Of a DNA stretch of 64,000 nucleotides, positions 1 to 10,288 are shown piece by piece. Position numbers and translations under genes: made by a program. The notes under the pieces are model-generated. The model was not told the DNA's origin, did no database searches, and saw nothing but the letters and a program-made list of their open reading frames with translations. Every line of letters begins with the position of its first letter. The first letter of the stretch is position 1. The stretch comes from Sphingopyxis sp. CCNWLW2 (lineage in GTDB: Bacteria > Pseudomonadota > Alphaproteobacteria > Sphingomonadales > Sphingomonadaceae): NCBI RefSeq assembly GCF_037095755.1, contig NZ_JBAWKJ010000002.1, forward strand, positions 186,001 to 250,000. Direction: 5' to 3'.

Positions 1-1119
<1,119 letters not shown>

Positions 1120-1132
1120 CGGGGGAACGCGC

Positions 1133-1708
1133 ATGAAGAGCTGGCACCGCTACGCAATCACTTTGGTGGGCGGCTTGGCGGTGGGGCTCGGCGCGGCGTG
1201 GGCAATAACCGGCGGCGGCCTCAGCGGCGGCGCGATCGTCAATGGCCCGTGGACGACCTCGCTCGGTTTCGGAACCAAGGCGACAGACCCGGTGACCCGC
1301 GCGGCGGTGGCGCGCGCGGGCCTGCTTGCGCTTCCCGCAAAGGAAACCGTCTATTGGTCGGCGAAGACCGACGCCGCGGGCGCGCCGCTCGACGGCAATT
1401 GCCATTACAGCCTGTCGGGCACGCCGCTCGATGCACGCTGGTGGAGCGTCACCATCTATGACGAGGCGGGCTATCTGGTCGCGAACCCTGCGAACAGCTG
1501 GTCGGTGAACGGCGCCAATGTCGCGCTCGATGCCAAGGGCGAATGGCGCGTCACAATCGCCCCTACAAGGCCCGCGGGAGGGGCTTGGTTGCCCGGAACC
1601 AAGGGCCAGCCCTTTCACCTGACCCTGCGCATGTACAACCCAGGCAAGGCGTTCCGCGCCGACCCCGAGAAAGCTGCGCTCCCGCAAATTGTGAAGGAGG
1701 GCTGCTGA
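1133..1708 (+). CDS. DUF1214 domain protein, membrane-anchored
   Basis: A 191-residue protein of the DUF1214 family, function unknown. Residues about 7-27 are hydrophobic and glycine-rich (ITLVGGLAVGLGAAWAI), consistent with an N-terminal membrane anchor or uncleaved signal that places the rest in the periplasm. The DUF1214 core follows (ETVYWSAKTD, NCHYSLSGTPLDARWWSVTIYD, FHLTLRMYNP). It lies 1 bp ahead of a DUF1254 gene, so the two are probably translated together. In many bacteria DUF1254 and DUF1214 are two halves of one larger protein; here they are separate and in the reverse order. The ATG at 1133 has a G-rich Shine-Dalgarno-like stretch upstream. Confidence 0.85.
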   Translation: MKSWHRYAITLVGGLAVGLGAAWAITGGGLSGGAIVNGPWTTSLGFGTKATDPVTRAAVARAGLLALPAKETVYWSAKTDAAGAPLDGNCHYSLSGTPLDARWWSVTIYDEAGYLVANPANSWSVNGANVALDAKGEWRVTIAPTRPAGGAWLPGTKGQPFHLTLRMYNPGKAFRADPEKAALPQIVKEGC

Positions 1709-1709
1709 G

Positions 1710-2237
1710 ATGCGTAACTGGCTCGGCCCGCTCGCCTTCGGCCTGATCGTCGCTGCCGCCACCGCCTATGCAGCGATATGGGCGATCCCCTATGGCCTGA
1801 TGAATGTCGCGATCGAGCGGCTGGGGCAGGGCGGCGTCAACACCATGTCCTATGGTAATCTCGCGACGCCGGCGCGCCAGCCGGTCGTCCGGCCGAGTCC
1901 CGACCTCGCTTATTCGAGCTGCCCCTATGATCTTTCGGACGGGCCGATTGCGATCGACGTCAGCCCGGTGCCGGGCCGCTACAGCTCACTCAGCATCTTC
2001 GACGCCGCGACCGACGTGATTTTCGTGCGCAACGATGTCGAGGCGGGCGGCAAGCCGTTTCGAATCATCGTCGCGCGGGCGGGGCAGGCGGTGCCGAAAG
2101 GCGCCGAGGTTGTCCGCACGGACCATGATCATGGCATCGCGCTGATCCGTCTTTTGCTGAAAGAGCCCGCGGAAATCGGCGGGCTCGACGCGATCCGCCG
2201 TCAATCGTCGTGCGGAACGGTCACAAAGCTGAAATAG
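1710..2237 (+). CDS. DUF1254 domain protein, membrane-anchored
   Basis: A 175-residue DUF1254 family protein of unknown function. An N-terminal hydrophobic segment (about residues 5-30) should anchor it with the main domain in the periplasm. The core pattern (CPYDLSDGPIAIDVSP, RYSSLSIFDAATDVIFVRND) is typical of the stand-alone DUF1254 proteins seen next to DUF1214 genes in sphingomonads. The start is 1 bp after the preceding stop codon, which implies coupling, and tRNA-Arg follows 44 bp downstream. Its shortness compared with fused DUF1254-DUF1214 proteins shows it is one half of a split pair, not a truncated copy. Confidence 0.82.
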   Translation: MRNWLGPLAFGLIVAAATAYAAIWAIPYGLMNVAIERLGQGGVNTMSYGNLATPARQPVVRPSPDLAYSSCPYDLSDGPIAIDVSPVPGRYSSLSIFDAATDVIFVRNDVEAGGKPFRIIVARAGQAVPKGAEVVRTDHDHGIALIRLLLKEPAEIGGLDAIRRQSSCGTVTKLK

Positions 2238-2281
2238 GGGGTTGCGCCCCCGCGCGACGGGTCTTAAAGGCGCCTCTCCAC

Positions 2282-2358
2282 GCACCCGTAGCTCAGCTGG
2301 ATAGAGCATCAGACTACGAATCTGAGGGTCGGACGTTCGAATCGTTCCGGGTGCGCCA
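2282..2358 (+). tRNA. tRNA-Arg (anticodon ACG)
   Basis: Cloverleaf folds by eye. The 7-bp acceptor stem pairs 2282-2288 with 2348-2354, followed by discriminator G and an encoded CCA at 2356-2358. The anticodon stem TCAGA/TCTGA encloses loop CTACGAA, giving anticodon ACG at 2316-2318. The T-arm carries the GTTCGAATC-type sequence. It decodes CGN arginine codons after A-to-I editing. Confidence 0.97.
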
Positions 2359-2588
2359 TTCCCCTCCTGCGATGGTCCGATGCTGTCGGAAGAGCGGGTT
2401 TCCCCATATTCATGCACGACGAAACGGGCTTCAGGCGAGCGGCCGTGCCCGAGCTTTCAGCTGGCCGCATATTGCGATAAAGAGGCTGCTTATCGCCGGA
2501 TCGTCAAATTTCAGGATAGGTCCGATATGCGGCGTCCGTTGCGCACGCGAAAGTGACGATCGAACCGATCTTTCCGGAGAATATGCAA

Positions 2589-4040
2589 ATGGCGGACGAG
2601 GTCGAGCTGAAACTCGAAATTGCGAGCGAAGACGCGGGAAAATTCGAGGCGTCGGGCTTGTTGGCGGGCGCGCCCAAGAAGATGCGGCAGATATCGACCT
2701 ATTTCGATACGCCCGATCATGACGTCGCCAACGCGGGCTTTTCGCTTCGTATCCGCCGTTCGGGCAAGAAGCGTGTGCAGACGATCAAGGCGGACGGCGC
2801 CAGTGCTGCCGGCCTTTTCATCCGATCCGAATGGGAGCGGGCGGCGGAGAATGACACGCCGATCCTCGACTATACCACCCCGCTTCCCTCTCTGCTGGGC
2901 GACAAGGTCGATGCCATCGCGCCGGCTTTCGAGGTGGAGATCGACCGCCAGAGCTGGGTCATCGGCGAAGGCGGCGCAACGATCGAGCTGGTGCTCGACC
3001 GCGGCGAAGTCGTGGTCGGCGAGCGCCGGTCGCCAGTCTGCGAGATCGAACTTGAGCTGAAGTCGGGCGATCCCGCCGCGCTGTTTGCTCTCGCGCGCCG
3101 GATTGACGCCGCCGTGCCGATACGCCTCGGCGTCCTGAGCAAGTCGGAGCGCGGCTATCGGCTCACCGGCGCGGCCCCGGCGCGGGTCACGGCCGAGGCG
3201 GTGATACTCGCCGGTGACACGACCGCGGCACAGGCGCTTGGGCAGATCATGCAATCATGCATCCGGCAGTTCCGGCTCAACGAAGCGCTTTTGCTCGCGA
3301 ATCGGAACGTCGAAGCCCTGCATCAGGCGCGCGTCGCGCTGCGCCGCCTTCGATCGGCCTTCTCGATCTTCAAGCCGATGATCGGCGATGCCGGTATCGA
3401 TTTGCGCACGGAATTGCGCTGGCTGGCCTCGGAACTGGGCAAGGTGCGCGATATCGACGTGCTCCTGAAGCGTGCCGAGGGCGGACCACTGCACGACCGG
3501 ATCGTGACGATGCGTGAGGCCGCTTATGACCAAGTGTGCGAAATTCTCTCCTCCACACGGGGGCGCCGGCTCATGTTCGACCTGACGGCGTGGATTGCGA
3601 CTTCGGATTGGTCGCGGACAGCGGACGGTGAACGCGAAGGCAATCGACCGGCGCGGGATTTCGCCGCCCGGGCGCTCGACCGCTATCGGCGAAAGGTGAA
3701 GCGCAAAGGGCGCAATCTGGCCAGCCTCGACGACGATGCGAGGCACGAGGTGCGCAAGAGCGCGAAGAAGCTTCGCTATGCGGCGGAATTCTTTGCCGGG
3801 CTGTTCGAGCGTAAGGGCGAGAAACGCCGGCACAAGCGCTTCGTAAAGGCGCTCGAAGCGCTGCAGGATCAGCTCGGCGCACTCAACGATCTTGCGGCCG
3901 CCCCCGATCTGCTGACAAGGCTTGGCATCGCGGAAAGCCCCGGCGCGGCCGAATTGATGGCGCATGGCAAGAAGGGGCGACTCATCGAAGCGGCCGTCGA
4001 TGCGCATGAGGATTTCATCGACATCAAGCGATTCTGGTAG
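2589..4040 (+). CDS. CYTH and CHAD domain protein (inorganic triphosphatase-like)
   Basis: A two-domain cytoplasmic protein of 483 residues. The N-terminal CYTH domain (about 1-200) opens with the signature ExExK (MADEVELKLE) and has alternating acidic/basic strands such as TYFDTPDHDV and FEVEIDRQSW. CYTH enzymes hydrolyse triphosphates, so inorganic triphosphatase is the likely activity. The C-terminal CHAD domain (about 215-475) is helical with conserved His and Arg (LHQARVALRRLRSAF, RHEVRKSAKKLRYAAEFF), a family that binds polyphosphate. The start is chosen at the ATG at 2589 because GGAGA at 2576-2580 is well spaced from it and the CYTH motif begins there; an in-frame ATG at 2583 is only 2 bp from that site. 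Confidence 0.9.
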   Translation: MADEVELKLEIASEDAGKFEASGLLAGAPKKMRQISTYFDTPDHDVANAGFSLRIRRSGKKRVQTIKADGASAAGLFIRSEWERAAENDTPILDYTTPLPSLLGDKVDAIAPAFEVEIDRQSWVIGEGGATIELVLDRGEVVVGERRSPVCEIELELKSGDPAALFALARRIDAAVPIRLGVLSKSERGYRLTGAAPARVTAEAVILAGDTTAAQALGQIMQSCIRQFRLNEALLLANRNVEALHQARVALRRLRSAFSIFKPMIGDAGIDLRTELRWLASELGKVRDIDVLLKRAEGGPLHDRIVTMREAAYDQVCEILSSTRGRRLMFDLTAWIATSDWSRTADGEREGNRPARDFAARALDRYRRKVKRKGRNLASLDDDARHEVRKSAKKLRYAAEFFAGLFERKGEKRRHKRFVKALEALQDQLGALNDLAAAPDLLTRLGIAESPGAAELMAHGKKGRLIEAAVDAHEDFIDIKRFW

Positions 4041-4106
4041 TCGTGCGGTATCGGACGGGACGATCGAACGCCGCTGATTGCGAGCACGATGCGGCATCCA
4101 TCGATG

Positions 4107-4886
4107 CTAAAGCGCGTTGTCGGTAGCGGTCGCACGAGCTTTTACCGGCATAGCGAGCGTAACCGCGGCACCGACCAAGATCAGCGTCGGGGCATCGTTC
4201 GCCAGCGCGCGGGTTGCAAGGCCGAGTAGATCGAGACGCGTCGTGAGCCGCTGTTCGTCGGCGCGGCTGACGTTGCACGCGATCATCACGGGCATGTCGG
4301 GCGCCATCCCCGCGCTGATCAGGCCGCGCGCGATGTCTGCGGCGGCGTCGCGCCCCATGTAGAAGGCAAGGGTCGATCCGCAGTGCGCTAGCGAGTGCCA
4401 GTCGACATCAAGTGCCACGCCGCGACGGCTGTGTGCGGTGACAAAACGGACGTCGTGCGCGACGCCGCGGAGCGAGAGCGATATTTTCGCAGACGCCGCG
4501 GCGGCGCTCGCCGCGGTAATGCCGGGGCACACGAAAACGGGATAGCCCGCGATGTGCAAGGCGGCGATTTCCTCGGCCGAACGGCCGAATAGCGACGGGT
4601 CGCCGCCCTTCAGGCGCACGACGCGCTTGCCTGCCGCGGCGGCGGCCACCAGCAGCGCGTCGATCTCCTGCTGTTCCTTCGAATGGCGGCCCGAACGCTT
4701 GCCGACGCTGACGCGTTCGGCGCCCGCCGGGATGAGGTCGAGAACCGCGGGGCCGACGAGGGCGTCATGGAAGACGATGTCGGCGTGTTCGATGAGCCGG
4801 ATCGCCTTGCGCGTCAAAAGCTCGGGATCGCCGGGGCCGGCACCGACGAGCCAGACCGTGCCGGGCTGAAAATCGTCAGGCTGCAT
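4107..4886 (-). CDS. cobA: Uroporphyrinogen-III C-methyltransferase (SUMT)
   Basis: A 259-residue SUMT that uses SAM to methylate uroporphyrinogen III at C2 and C7, giving precorrin-2, the precursor of siroheme. Family motifs are VWLVGAGPGDPELLTRKA near the N terminus, RLKGGDPSLFGR in the middle and FVCPGITAASAAAA, all in the usual order. It is a stand-alone SUMT without the CysG dehydrogenase/ferrochelatase domain. Its ATG lies 11 bp inside the end of nasA, so it is the last gene of the nitrate operon and its job is probably to raise siroheme supply for NirB. An open frame continues upstream into nasA but the conserved protein begins at this ATG. Confidence 0.93.
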   Translation of the reverse strand: MQPDDFQPGTVWLVGAGPGDPELLTRKAIRLIEHADIVFHDALVGPAVLDLIPAGAERVSVGKRSGRHSKEQQEIDALLVAAAAAGKRVVRLKGGDPSLFGRSAEEIAALHIAGYPVFVCPGITAASAAAASAKISLSLRGVAHDVRFVTAHSRRGVALDVDWHSLAHCGSTLAFYMGRDAAADIARGLISAGMAPDMPVMIACNVSRADEQRLTTRLDLLGLATRALANDAPTLILVGAAVTLAMPVKARATATDNAL

Positions 4887-7473
4887 CGCTCGTCTCCTCT
4901 GCCAAGATGCGGGCGAGCGCCGGGCGGCACGATCCGCAATTGGTTCCCGCGCCGATTGCGCCGCCGATCGCGGCGACGTCGGCAAGCTGCTGGTCGCGGA
5001 TCGCCGCGGTGATCGTTTTCAATCTGATATCGAAGCAGACGCAAATCACCGGGCCGCGGTCGGCCTGGACGCCCGGCGCGCGGCCGGCGAGCAAAGTCGG
5101 TGCGACATCAGGGGCGGAGAGCTGCGCGATGAGCCAGTCGCGCGGCGGAAGCTCGCCGCTTTCGGTCACGAACAACGCCCCGGCGAGACGCCTCCCGGTG
5201 ACGACCGCGACGCGGCGTGTCCCGCGCGCGCTGTCCTGCGCCTCGATCCGTTCGCCGCGCGGGAGCAGCGCTTCGATGCGCTTGAGGTCGCCGTTGCCCG
5301 CGAGTTCCCATAGCACCCCCGCCGGAACCGCGACGCGGGTCGCCCACAGGCAGGCGGGCCGTTCATCGAGTTCGTTCGCGAGCAACAGGAAACCGCGCCA
5401 TTTCGTCGCGACCGGCGCGATCGCGGCGGGGGTCCGTTTGAAACCCGGCTGCCCCGACACGGGATCGACGAGCGGGCGCGGGAGGAGCCCGGTGCGGCCG
5501 CCGCTCGAGGTGCGGTCGGTCCAGTGGATCGGAACGAACAGCTCGCCCGGGCGCTGGCCTTCGGAAACGACGGTGCGATAGACGCTCTCGCCCTGCGGGG
5601 TTTCGACCCGCGCGAGCCCGCCGTCGGCAAGCCCGAGCCGCGCGGCGTCGTCGGGATGCACCTCGACCAGCGGCTCTTCGCGATGACGCGCAAGCTTTGG
5701 CGCAAGGCCGGTGCGCGTCATCGTATGCCACTGGTCGCGGTAGCGGCCGGTGTTGAGCGTCAGCGGCCATTTCACAAGCGGCTCGGGCAGCGGCTTTTGC
5801 GCCACCGGCACAAGCCGTGCACGTCCGTCTGCGGTCGAAAAGCGGCCGTCGGCGAAGGTCTGATCGCCGCCCCAGCGAAAGGGCATCATGTCGTCATAGG
5901 CGGCATTGCCGCCCTGCGCCGCGCCAGGGAGCGCGAAGAGGCGCGCACCATCATTGTCATAGGTCGAGAGGCGGCAATGCTCGCGCCAGATGTCGGCGGG
6001 GCGGTCATAGCTGAAGGCGGTCTTCCAGCCCATGCGCCGCGCGACTTCCTTGACGATCCACCAGTCGGGCATCGCTTCGCCCGGCAGAGGAAACAGCGCG
6101 CGCTGCCGGCTGATCGTGCGATCGCTGTTGGTGACGGTGCCGTCCTTTTCGCCCCACGCCGCAGCAGGCAGGCGGACATGCGCGAAGGCGCCGGTATCGG
6201 TGTTTTCGATCACGTCGCTGACGACGACGAAGGGGCAGGCGGCGAGAGCGTCGCGTACGCGGTTCGCGTCGGGCATCGACACCGCGGGGTTGGTCGCCAT
6301 CACCCACAAAGCCTTGATGCGGCCTTCGCCGACCGCGCGGAACAGGTCGACGGCTTTCAGGCCCGGCTTCTCCGCCATCGCCGGCGCGGCCCAGAAGCGC
6401 TGGACGCGGTCGCGGTTTTCGGGCGCGAAATCCATATGCGCGGCGAGCGTCGAGGCAAGCCCGCCGACCTCGCGTCCGCCCATCGCATTGGGCTGGCCGG
6501 TGATCGAGAAGGGCGCGGCGCCGGGCTTGCCGATGCGGCCGGTCGCAAGATGGAGGTTGGTTATCGCGTTCACCTGGTCGGTGCCGGACGTCGACTGGTT
6601 GATCCCCTGGCTGAACATCGTGACCGTGCGCGGCGTTGCGGCGAACAGCTCGTAGAAACGCCTGAGGTCGGCGACGGGCACGTCGCACGCGCGCGCCACC
6701 GACCACAGGTCATTCCCCTCTCCAAGCTCGTCCCAGAAATTTTCGGGCACCGCGACATGCGCGGCAAGATAGTCGTCGTCGACCACGCCCGCCTCGCGGC
6801 ACCATTGCAGCAGGCCGTTCATCAGCGCGACGTCGCTGCCGGGGCGAATCGCGAGATGAATATCGGCCTCCTCGGCGGTCTCGGTGCGGCGCGGGTCGAT
6901 GACGACGAGCCTCGCGCCCGCTTCGCAGCGCGCGCGGATGCGCTGATAGACGATCGGATGGCACCAGGCGGTGTTGCTGCCGACGAGGACGATCAGGTCG
7001 GCGGCATCGAGATCGTTATAGGTCGCGGGGACGATATCTTCGCCGAACGCGCGCGTGTGACCGGCGACCGCGCTCGACATGCAGAGCCGCGAATTGGTGT
7101 CGATGTTCGCGGTGCCGATGAAGCCCTTCATCAGCTTGTTGGCGACATAATAATCCTCGGTGAGGAGCTGGCCTGATACGTAGAAGGCGACGCTGTTCGG
7201 TCCATGGCGCGCGATGGTTTCCTTGAACCGCTTTGCGACGAGGTCGAGCGCTTTGTCCCAGCTCGCGCGCTTCTTGCCGATCATGGGGTGCAGCAGGCGG
7301 CCTTCGAGCCCGACGGTTTCGCCGAGATGCGTGCCCTTCGAACAGAGCCGCCCGCGGTTTGCGGGGTGATCGGGGTCGCCCGCTATCTCCACTTGCCGCT
7401 CGCCCGTCACCGTCGCGCGGATGCCGCAGCCGACGCCGCAATAGGCGCAGGTGGTGCGGACCGCTTCGCTCAT
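4876..7473 (-). CDS. nasA: Assimilatory nitrate reductase, catalytic subunit
   Basis: An 865-residue cytoplasmic molybdopterin enzyme reducing nitrate to nitrite for nitrogen assimilation. The N-terminal [4Fe-4S] site is CAYCGVGC plus a later Cys in GRLCSKG (C9, C12, C16, C44). The molybdopterin oxidoreductase domain and molydopterin-binding domain (NTGRYRDQWHTMTRTG) follow. The last 60 or so residues form a BFD-type [2Fe-2S] domain with CVCF and CGSCR, the usual arrangement of bacterial NasA. There is no signal peptide, arguing against a periplasmic Nap enzyme. The start is the ATG whose first base overlaps the nirD stop (TGATG). The next gene, cobA, overlaps its end. Confidence 0.95.
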   Translation of the reverse strand: MSEAVRTTCAYCGVGCGIRATVTGERQVEIAGDPDHPANRGRLCSKGTHLGETVGLEGRLLHPMIGKKRASWDKALDLVAKRFKETIARHGPNSVAFYVSGQLLTEDYYVANKLMKGFIGTANIDTNSRLCMSSAVAGHTRAFGEDIVPATYNDLDAADLIVLVGSNTAWCHPIVYQRIRARCEAGARLVVIDPRRTETAEEADIHLAIRPGSDVALMNGLLQWCREAGVVDDDYLAAHVAVPENFWDELGEGNDLWSVARACDVPVADLRRFYELFAATPRTVTMFSQGINQSTSGTDQVNAITNLHLATGRIGKPGAAPFSITGQPNAMGGREVGGLASTLAAHMDFAPENRDRVQRFWAAPAMAEKPGLKAVDLFRAVGEGRIKALWVMATNPAVSMPDANRVRDALAACPFVVVSDVIENTDTGAFAHVRLPAAAWGEKDGTVTNSDRTISRQRALFPLPGEAMPDWWIVKEVARRMGWKTAFSYDRPADIWREHCRLSTYDNDGARLFALPGAAQGGNAAYDDMMPFRWGGDQTFADGRFSTADGRARLVPVAQKPLPEPLVKWPLTLNTGRYRDQWHTMTRTGLAPKLARHREEPLVEVHPDDAARLGLADGGLARVETPQGESVYRTVVSEGQRPGELFVPIHWTDRTSSGGRTGLLPRPLVDPVSGQPGFKRTPAAIAPVATKWRGFLLLANELDERPACLWATRVAVPAGVLWELAGNGDLKRIEALLPRGERIEAQDSARGTRRVAVVTGRRLAGALFVTESGELPPRDWLIAQLSAPDVAPTLLAGRAPGVQADRGPVICVCFDIRLKTITAAIRDQQLADVAAIGGAIGAGTNCGSCRPALARILAEETSDAA

Positions 7474-7814
7474 CAGGCGGCCGCCTTCAAAGTGCTCGCG
7501 CGACAGATAAGCACACGGCCGCCGTCGATCTTCACCGGCACCGTCGGCGTGCAGCCCTTGTCCTCGCCGAGTGCTTCGCCGGTCGACAGCGAAATCCGCC
7601 AATTATGGAGCGGACAGGCGACCGCGCCCCCGTGGACGATGCCCTGGCTCAGCCGGCCATGCTTGTGCGGGCAGCGGTCGAGCAGCGCGAACACTTTGCC
7701 CTCGGCGGTGCGGAAGACCGCAATGTCGTCGCCGCCTTCGACTTGCACTGTGCGGCTGCCGCGTACCGGAATCTGGTCGACCCAGCCGATGTCGAGCCAT
7801 TCGGGGGTCGTCAT
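7473..7814 (-). CDS. nirD: Nitrite reductase (NADH) small subunit, Rieske type
   Basis: A 113-residue Rieske-fold small subunit of NADH-dependent assimilatory nitrite reductase. Unlike some NirD proteins that have lost the cluster, the full ligand set is visible: CPHKHG (C48, H50) and CPLHNW (C67, H70), so a [2Fe-2S] centre is likely. It sits between nirB and nasA with stop/start overlaps on both sides (ATGA with nirB, TGATG with nasA), so translation of all three is coupled. The ATG at 7814 is the only sensible start for the Rieske fold; the long frame running further upstream is a shadow of nirB. Confidence 0.93.
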   Translation of the reverse strand: MTTPEWLDIGWVDQIPVRGSRTVQVEGGDDIAVFRTAEGKVFALLDRCPHKHGRLSQGIVHGGAVACPLHNWRISLSTGEALGEDKGCTPTVPVKIDGGRVLICRASTLKAAA

Positions 7815-10288
7815 GCCAGTTCCTCCTGCGGAATGAAGCGCGCCATAGGCGCATGATGTTCGGCCTCGGCGCCTTCGGCGCGCTGCGCCCAGGGGTCGTC
7901 CTGCGAAAAGCTCTGCGAAACGAGGAAGCGCGCGCGCAGTGCCTCGCGGCCCGCAGGATCGTCGGCGATGCGCGCCTTCACATAATCGACGCCGACGCGT
8001 TCGATCCACGGTGCGGTGCGCTCGAGATAACGCGCTTCCTCGCGGTAGAGCTGGATGAAGGCGGCGCAATAATCCATCGCCTCCTGCTCGGTCGCGACCT
8101 TGCAGAGGAGGTCGGTGGCGCGGACATGGATGCCGCCATTGCCGCCGACGTGCAGCTCGTACCCGCTGTCGACGCAGACGATGCCGAAATCCTTGATCGT
8201 CGCCTCGGCGCAGTTGCGCGGGCAGCCGGACACCGCGATCTTGAACTTGTGCGGCATCCAGCTGCCCCAGCTCATCCGCTCGATCTTGACGCCGAGTCCG
8301 GTCGAATCCTGCGTGCCGAAGCGGCACCATTCGGACCCGACGCACGTCTTCACCGTGCGGAGCGATTTGCCGTAAGCGTGGCCCGAGACCATGCCGGCGG
8401 CATTGAGGTCGGCCCAGACCGCGGGAAGATCTTCTTTCTTGATCCCGAAGATGTCGAGCCGCTGGCCGCCGGTGACCTTGACCATCGGCGCATTGAACTT
8501 CTCGACCACATCGGCGATCGCGCGCAGCTCGGTCGGGTTGGTGAGCCCGCCCCACATGCGCGGGACGACCGAATAGGTGCCGTCCTTCTGGATGTTGGCG
8601 TGCATCCGCTCGTTGACGAAGCGGCTCTGCTGGTCGTCGACATAATCGCCGGGAAGCGCGCAGAGCAGATAATAGTTGAGCGCCGGGCGGCACGACGAGC
8701 AGCCGTCGGGGGTCGTCCAGTGCAGCTGCTGCATCACCTCGGGGATCGAGCGCATCGCTTGCGCGACGATCTCGCGGCGGACGTCGTCATGGCCGAAGCT
8801 CGTGCATTTGCACATCGTCTTGGGCCCCGCCTGGACATCGTCGCCGAGCGTTAGCGCGAGCAGATTTTCGACGAGACCGGTGCACGACCCGCAACTCGCC
8901 GACGCCTTGCAGGTGCCGCGCACGGCATCGAGGCTGTGCGCTCCCTTGGCGATGCACGAGACGACCTGACCCTTGGTGACGCCGTTGCAGCCGCAGATCT
9001 CGGCATCGTCCGAGAGCGCCGCAACGGCCGCCTTAGGGTCCGCCGCGCCCCCTCCCGAGGCGAAGGACTGGCCGAAGATCAGCAGGTCGCGGAGATCGGA
9101 GACATCCTCCTGTTTCTTGAGCAGGTCGAAATACCAGCTGCCGTCGGCGGTATCGCCATAGAGCACCGCGCCGACGATCCGGTCGTCCCTGACGATGACG
9201 CGCTTGTACACGCCGCGGCTGGCGTCGCGCAGCACGATGTCCTCGCACCCGTCGCCGCCCGAGAAATCGCCCGCCGAGAACACGTCGATCCCCGACACTT
9301 TAAGCTTGGTCGAGGTGACCGAGCCGCGATAGCCCGTCGGCTGTTCGACGAGCCCGTCGGCGAGGCTGCGGCACATGTCCCACAAAGGCGCGACAAGGCC
9401 ATAGACCTGTCCGTCATGCTCGACGCATTCGCCGACCGCGAGGACATGCGGGTCGCTGGTGACCATATGGTCGTCGACCTGGATGCCGCGGCCGACCGCG
9501 AGCCCGGCGTCGCGGGCAAGCGCGACCGAGGGGCGGATACCGACCGCCATCACGACGAGGCTGGCGGGGATCAGCGTTCCGTCCTTGAGCTTCACCCCCT
9601 CGACCTTGCCGTTGCCGACGATCTCGGCGGTGTCGGCGCCGGTCAGGATCGTTTGCCCGCGGCCTTCGAGCGCCTGCTTGAGCAGCCAGCCCGCCGCTTC
9701 GTCGAGCTGGCGTTCCATCAGCGTCGGCATCAGGTGGATGACGGTGACCTTCATCCCGCGCAGCGAAAGCCCGTGCGCGGCTTCGAGCCCGAGCAGCCCG
9801 CCGCCGATCACCACCGCGTCGCCGCCCGCATCGGCCGCCGCGAGCATCGTGTCGACATCGTCCATGTCGCGAAACGCGATCACCCCGGGCAGATCCTTGC
9901 CCGGCACCGGGATGATGAAGGGATCGGAGCCGGTCGCGATCAGCAGCCGGTCATAGCTTTCGGTCGCGCCGCCGCGCGTCGTCACCGTCTTTGTGCCGCG
10001 GTCGATCGCGACCACCGGATCGCCCGCGACCAGCGCAATGCCGTTCGCCGCATACCATTCGGCATCGTTGATCACGATGTCGTCGAAGCTCTTCTCACCC
10101 GCGAGAACGGGCGACAGCATGATGCGGTTGTAATTGACCCGCGGCTCGGCGCCAAAGATCGTCACGCGGTAGCGCGCCGGGTCGCGCGCGAGCAGCTCCT
10201 CGACCGCGCGGCATCCGGCCATGCCGTTGCCGATGACGACCAGATGGTCGCGCGTGTCGGCGTCGGTCTTGATGGGGCGGTGTTCCAT
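7811..10288 (-). CDS. nirB: Nitrite reductase (NADH) large subunit
   Basis: An 825-residue cytoplasmic siroheme nitrite reductase, nitrite to ammonium with NADH. Domains in order are an FAD/NAD(P)H-dependent reductase opening with VVIGNGMAGCRAVEELL, a BFD-like [2Fe-2S] domain (CGCNGVTKGQ, CGSC), then the sulfite/nitrite reductase ferredoxin-like and catalytic domains. The siroheme-[4Fe-4S] ligands are in CVGSEWCRFG (C649, C655) and GCPRNCAEA (C689, C693). The start ATG shares one base with the stop of the upstream porin gene (TAATG), so the longer upstream frame is rejected. It partners with NirD directly downstream. Confidence 0.95.
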   Translation of the reverse strand: MEHRPIKTDADTRDHLVVIGNGMAGCRAVEELLARDPARYRVTIFGAEPRVNYNRIMLSPVLAGEKSFDDIVINDAEWYAANGIALVAGDPVVAIDRGTKTVTTRGGATESYDRLLIATGSDPFIIPVPGKDLPGVIAFRDMDDVDTMLAAADAGGDAVVIGGGLLGLEAAHGLSLRGMKVTVIHLMPTLMERQLDEAAGWLLKQALEGRGQTILTGADTAEIVGNGKVEGVKLKDGTLIPASLVVMAVGIRPSVALARDAGLAVGRGIQVDDHMVTSDPHVLAVGECVEHDGQVYGLVAPLWDMCRSLADGLVEQPTGYRGSVTSTKLKVSGIDVFSAGDFSGGDGCEDIVLRDASRGVYKRVIVRDDRIVGAVLYGDTADGSWYFDLLKKQEDVSDLRDLLIFGQSFASGGGAADPKAAVAALSDDAEICGCNGVTKGQVVSCIAKGAHSLDAVRGTCKASASCGSCTGLVENLLALTLGDDVQAGPKTMCKCTSFGHDDVRREIVAQAMRSIPEVMQQLHWTTPDGCSSCRPALNYYLLCALPGDYVDDQQSRFVNERMHANIQKDGTYSVVPRMWGGLTNPTELRAIADVVEKFNAPMVKVTGGQRLDIFGIKKEDLPAVWADLNAAGMVSGHAYGKSLRTVKTCVGSEWCRFGTQDSTGLGVKIERMSWGSWMPHKFKIAVSGCPRNCAEATIKDFGIVCVDSGYELHVGGNGGIHVRATDLLCKVATEQEAMDYCAAFIQLYREEARYLERTAPWIERVGVDYVKARIADDPAGREALRARFLVSQSFSQDDPWAQRAEGAEAEHHAPMARFIPQEELA

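Noticed and set aside
4887..4985. Longer N terminus for cobA
   Set aside because: The extra residues are the nasA C-terminal coding region in another frame; the SUMT family starts at the ATG at 4886.
5524..7176. A 550-codon plus-strand ORF opposite nasA
   Set aside because: High-GC shadow frame: composition is His/Arg/Ala-rich without any recognisable domain, and the minus strand encodes a clear nitrate reductase.
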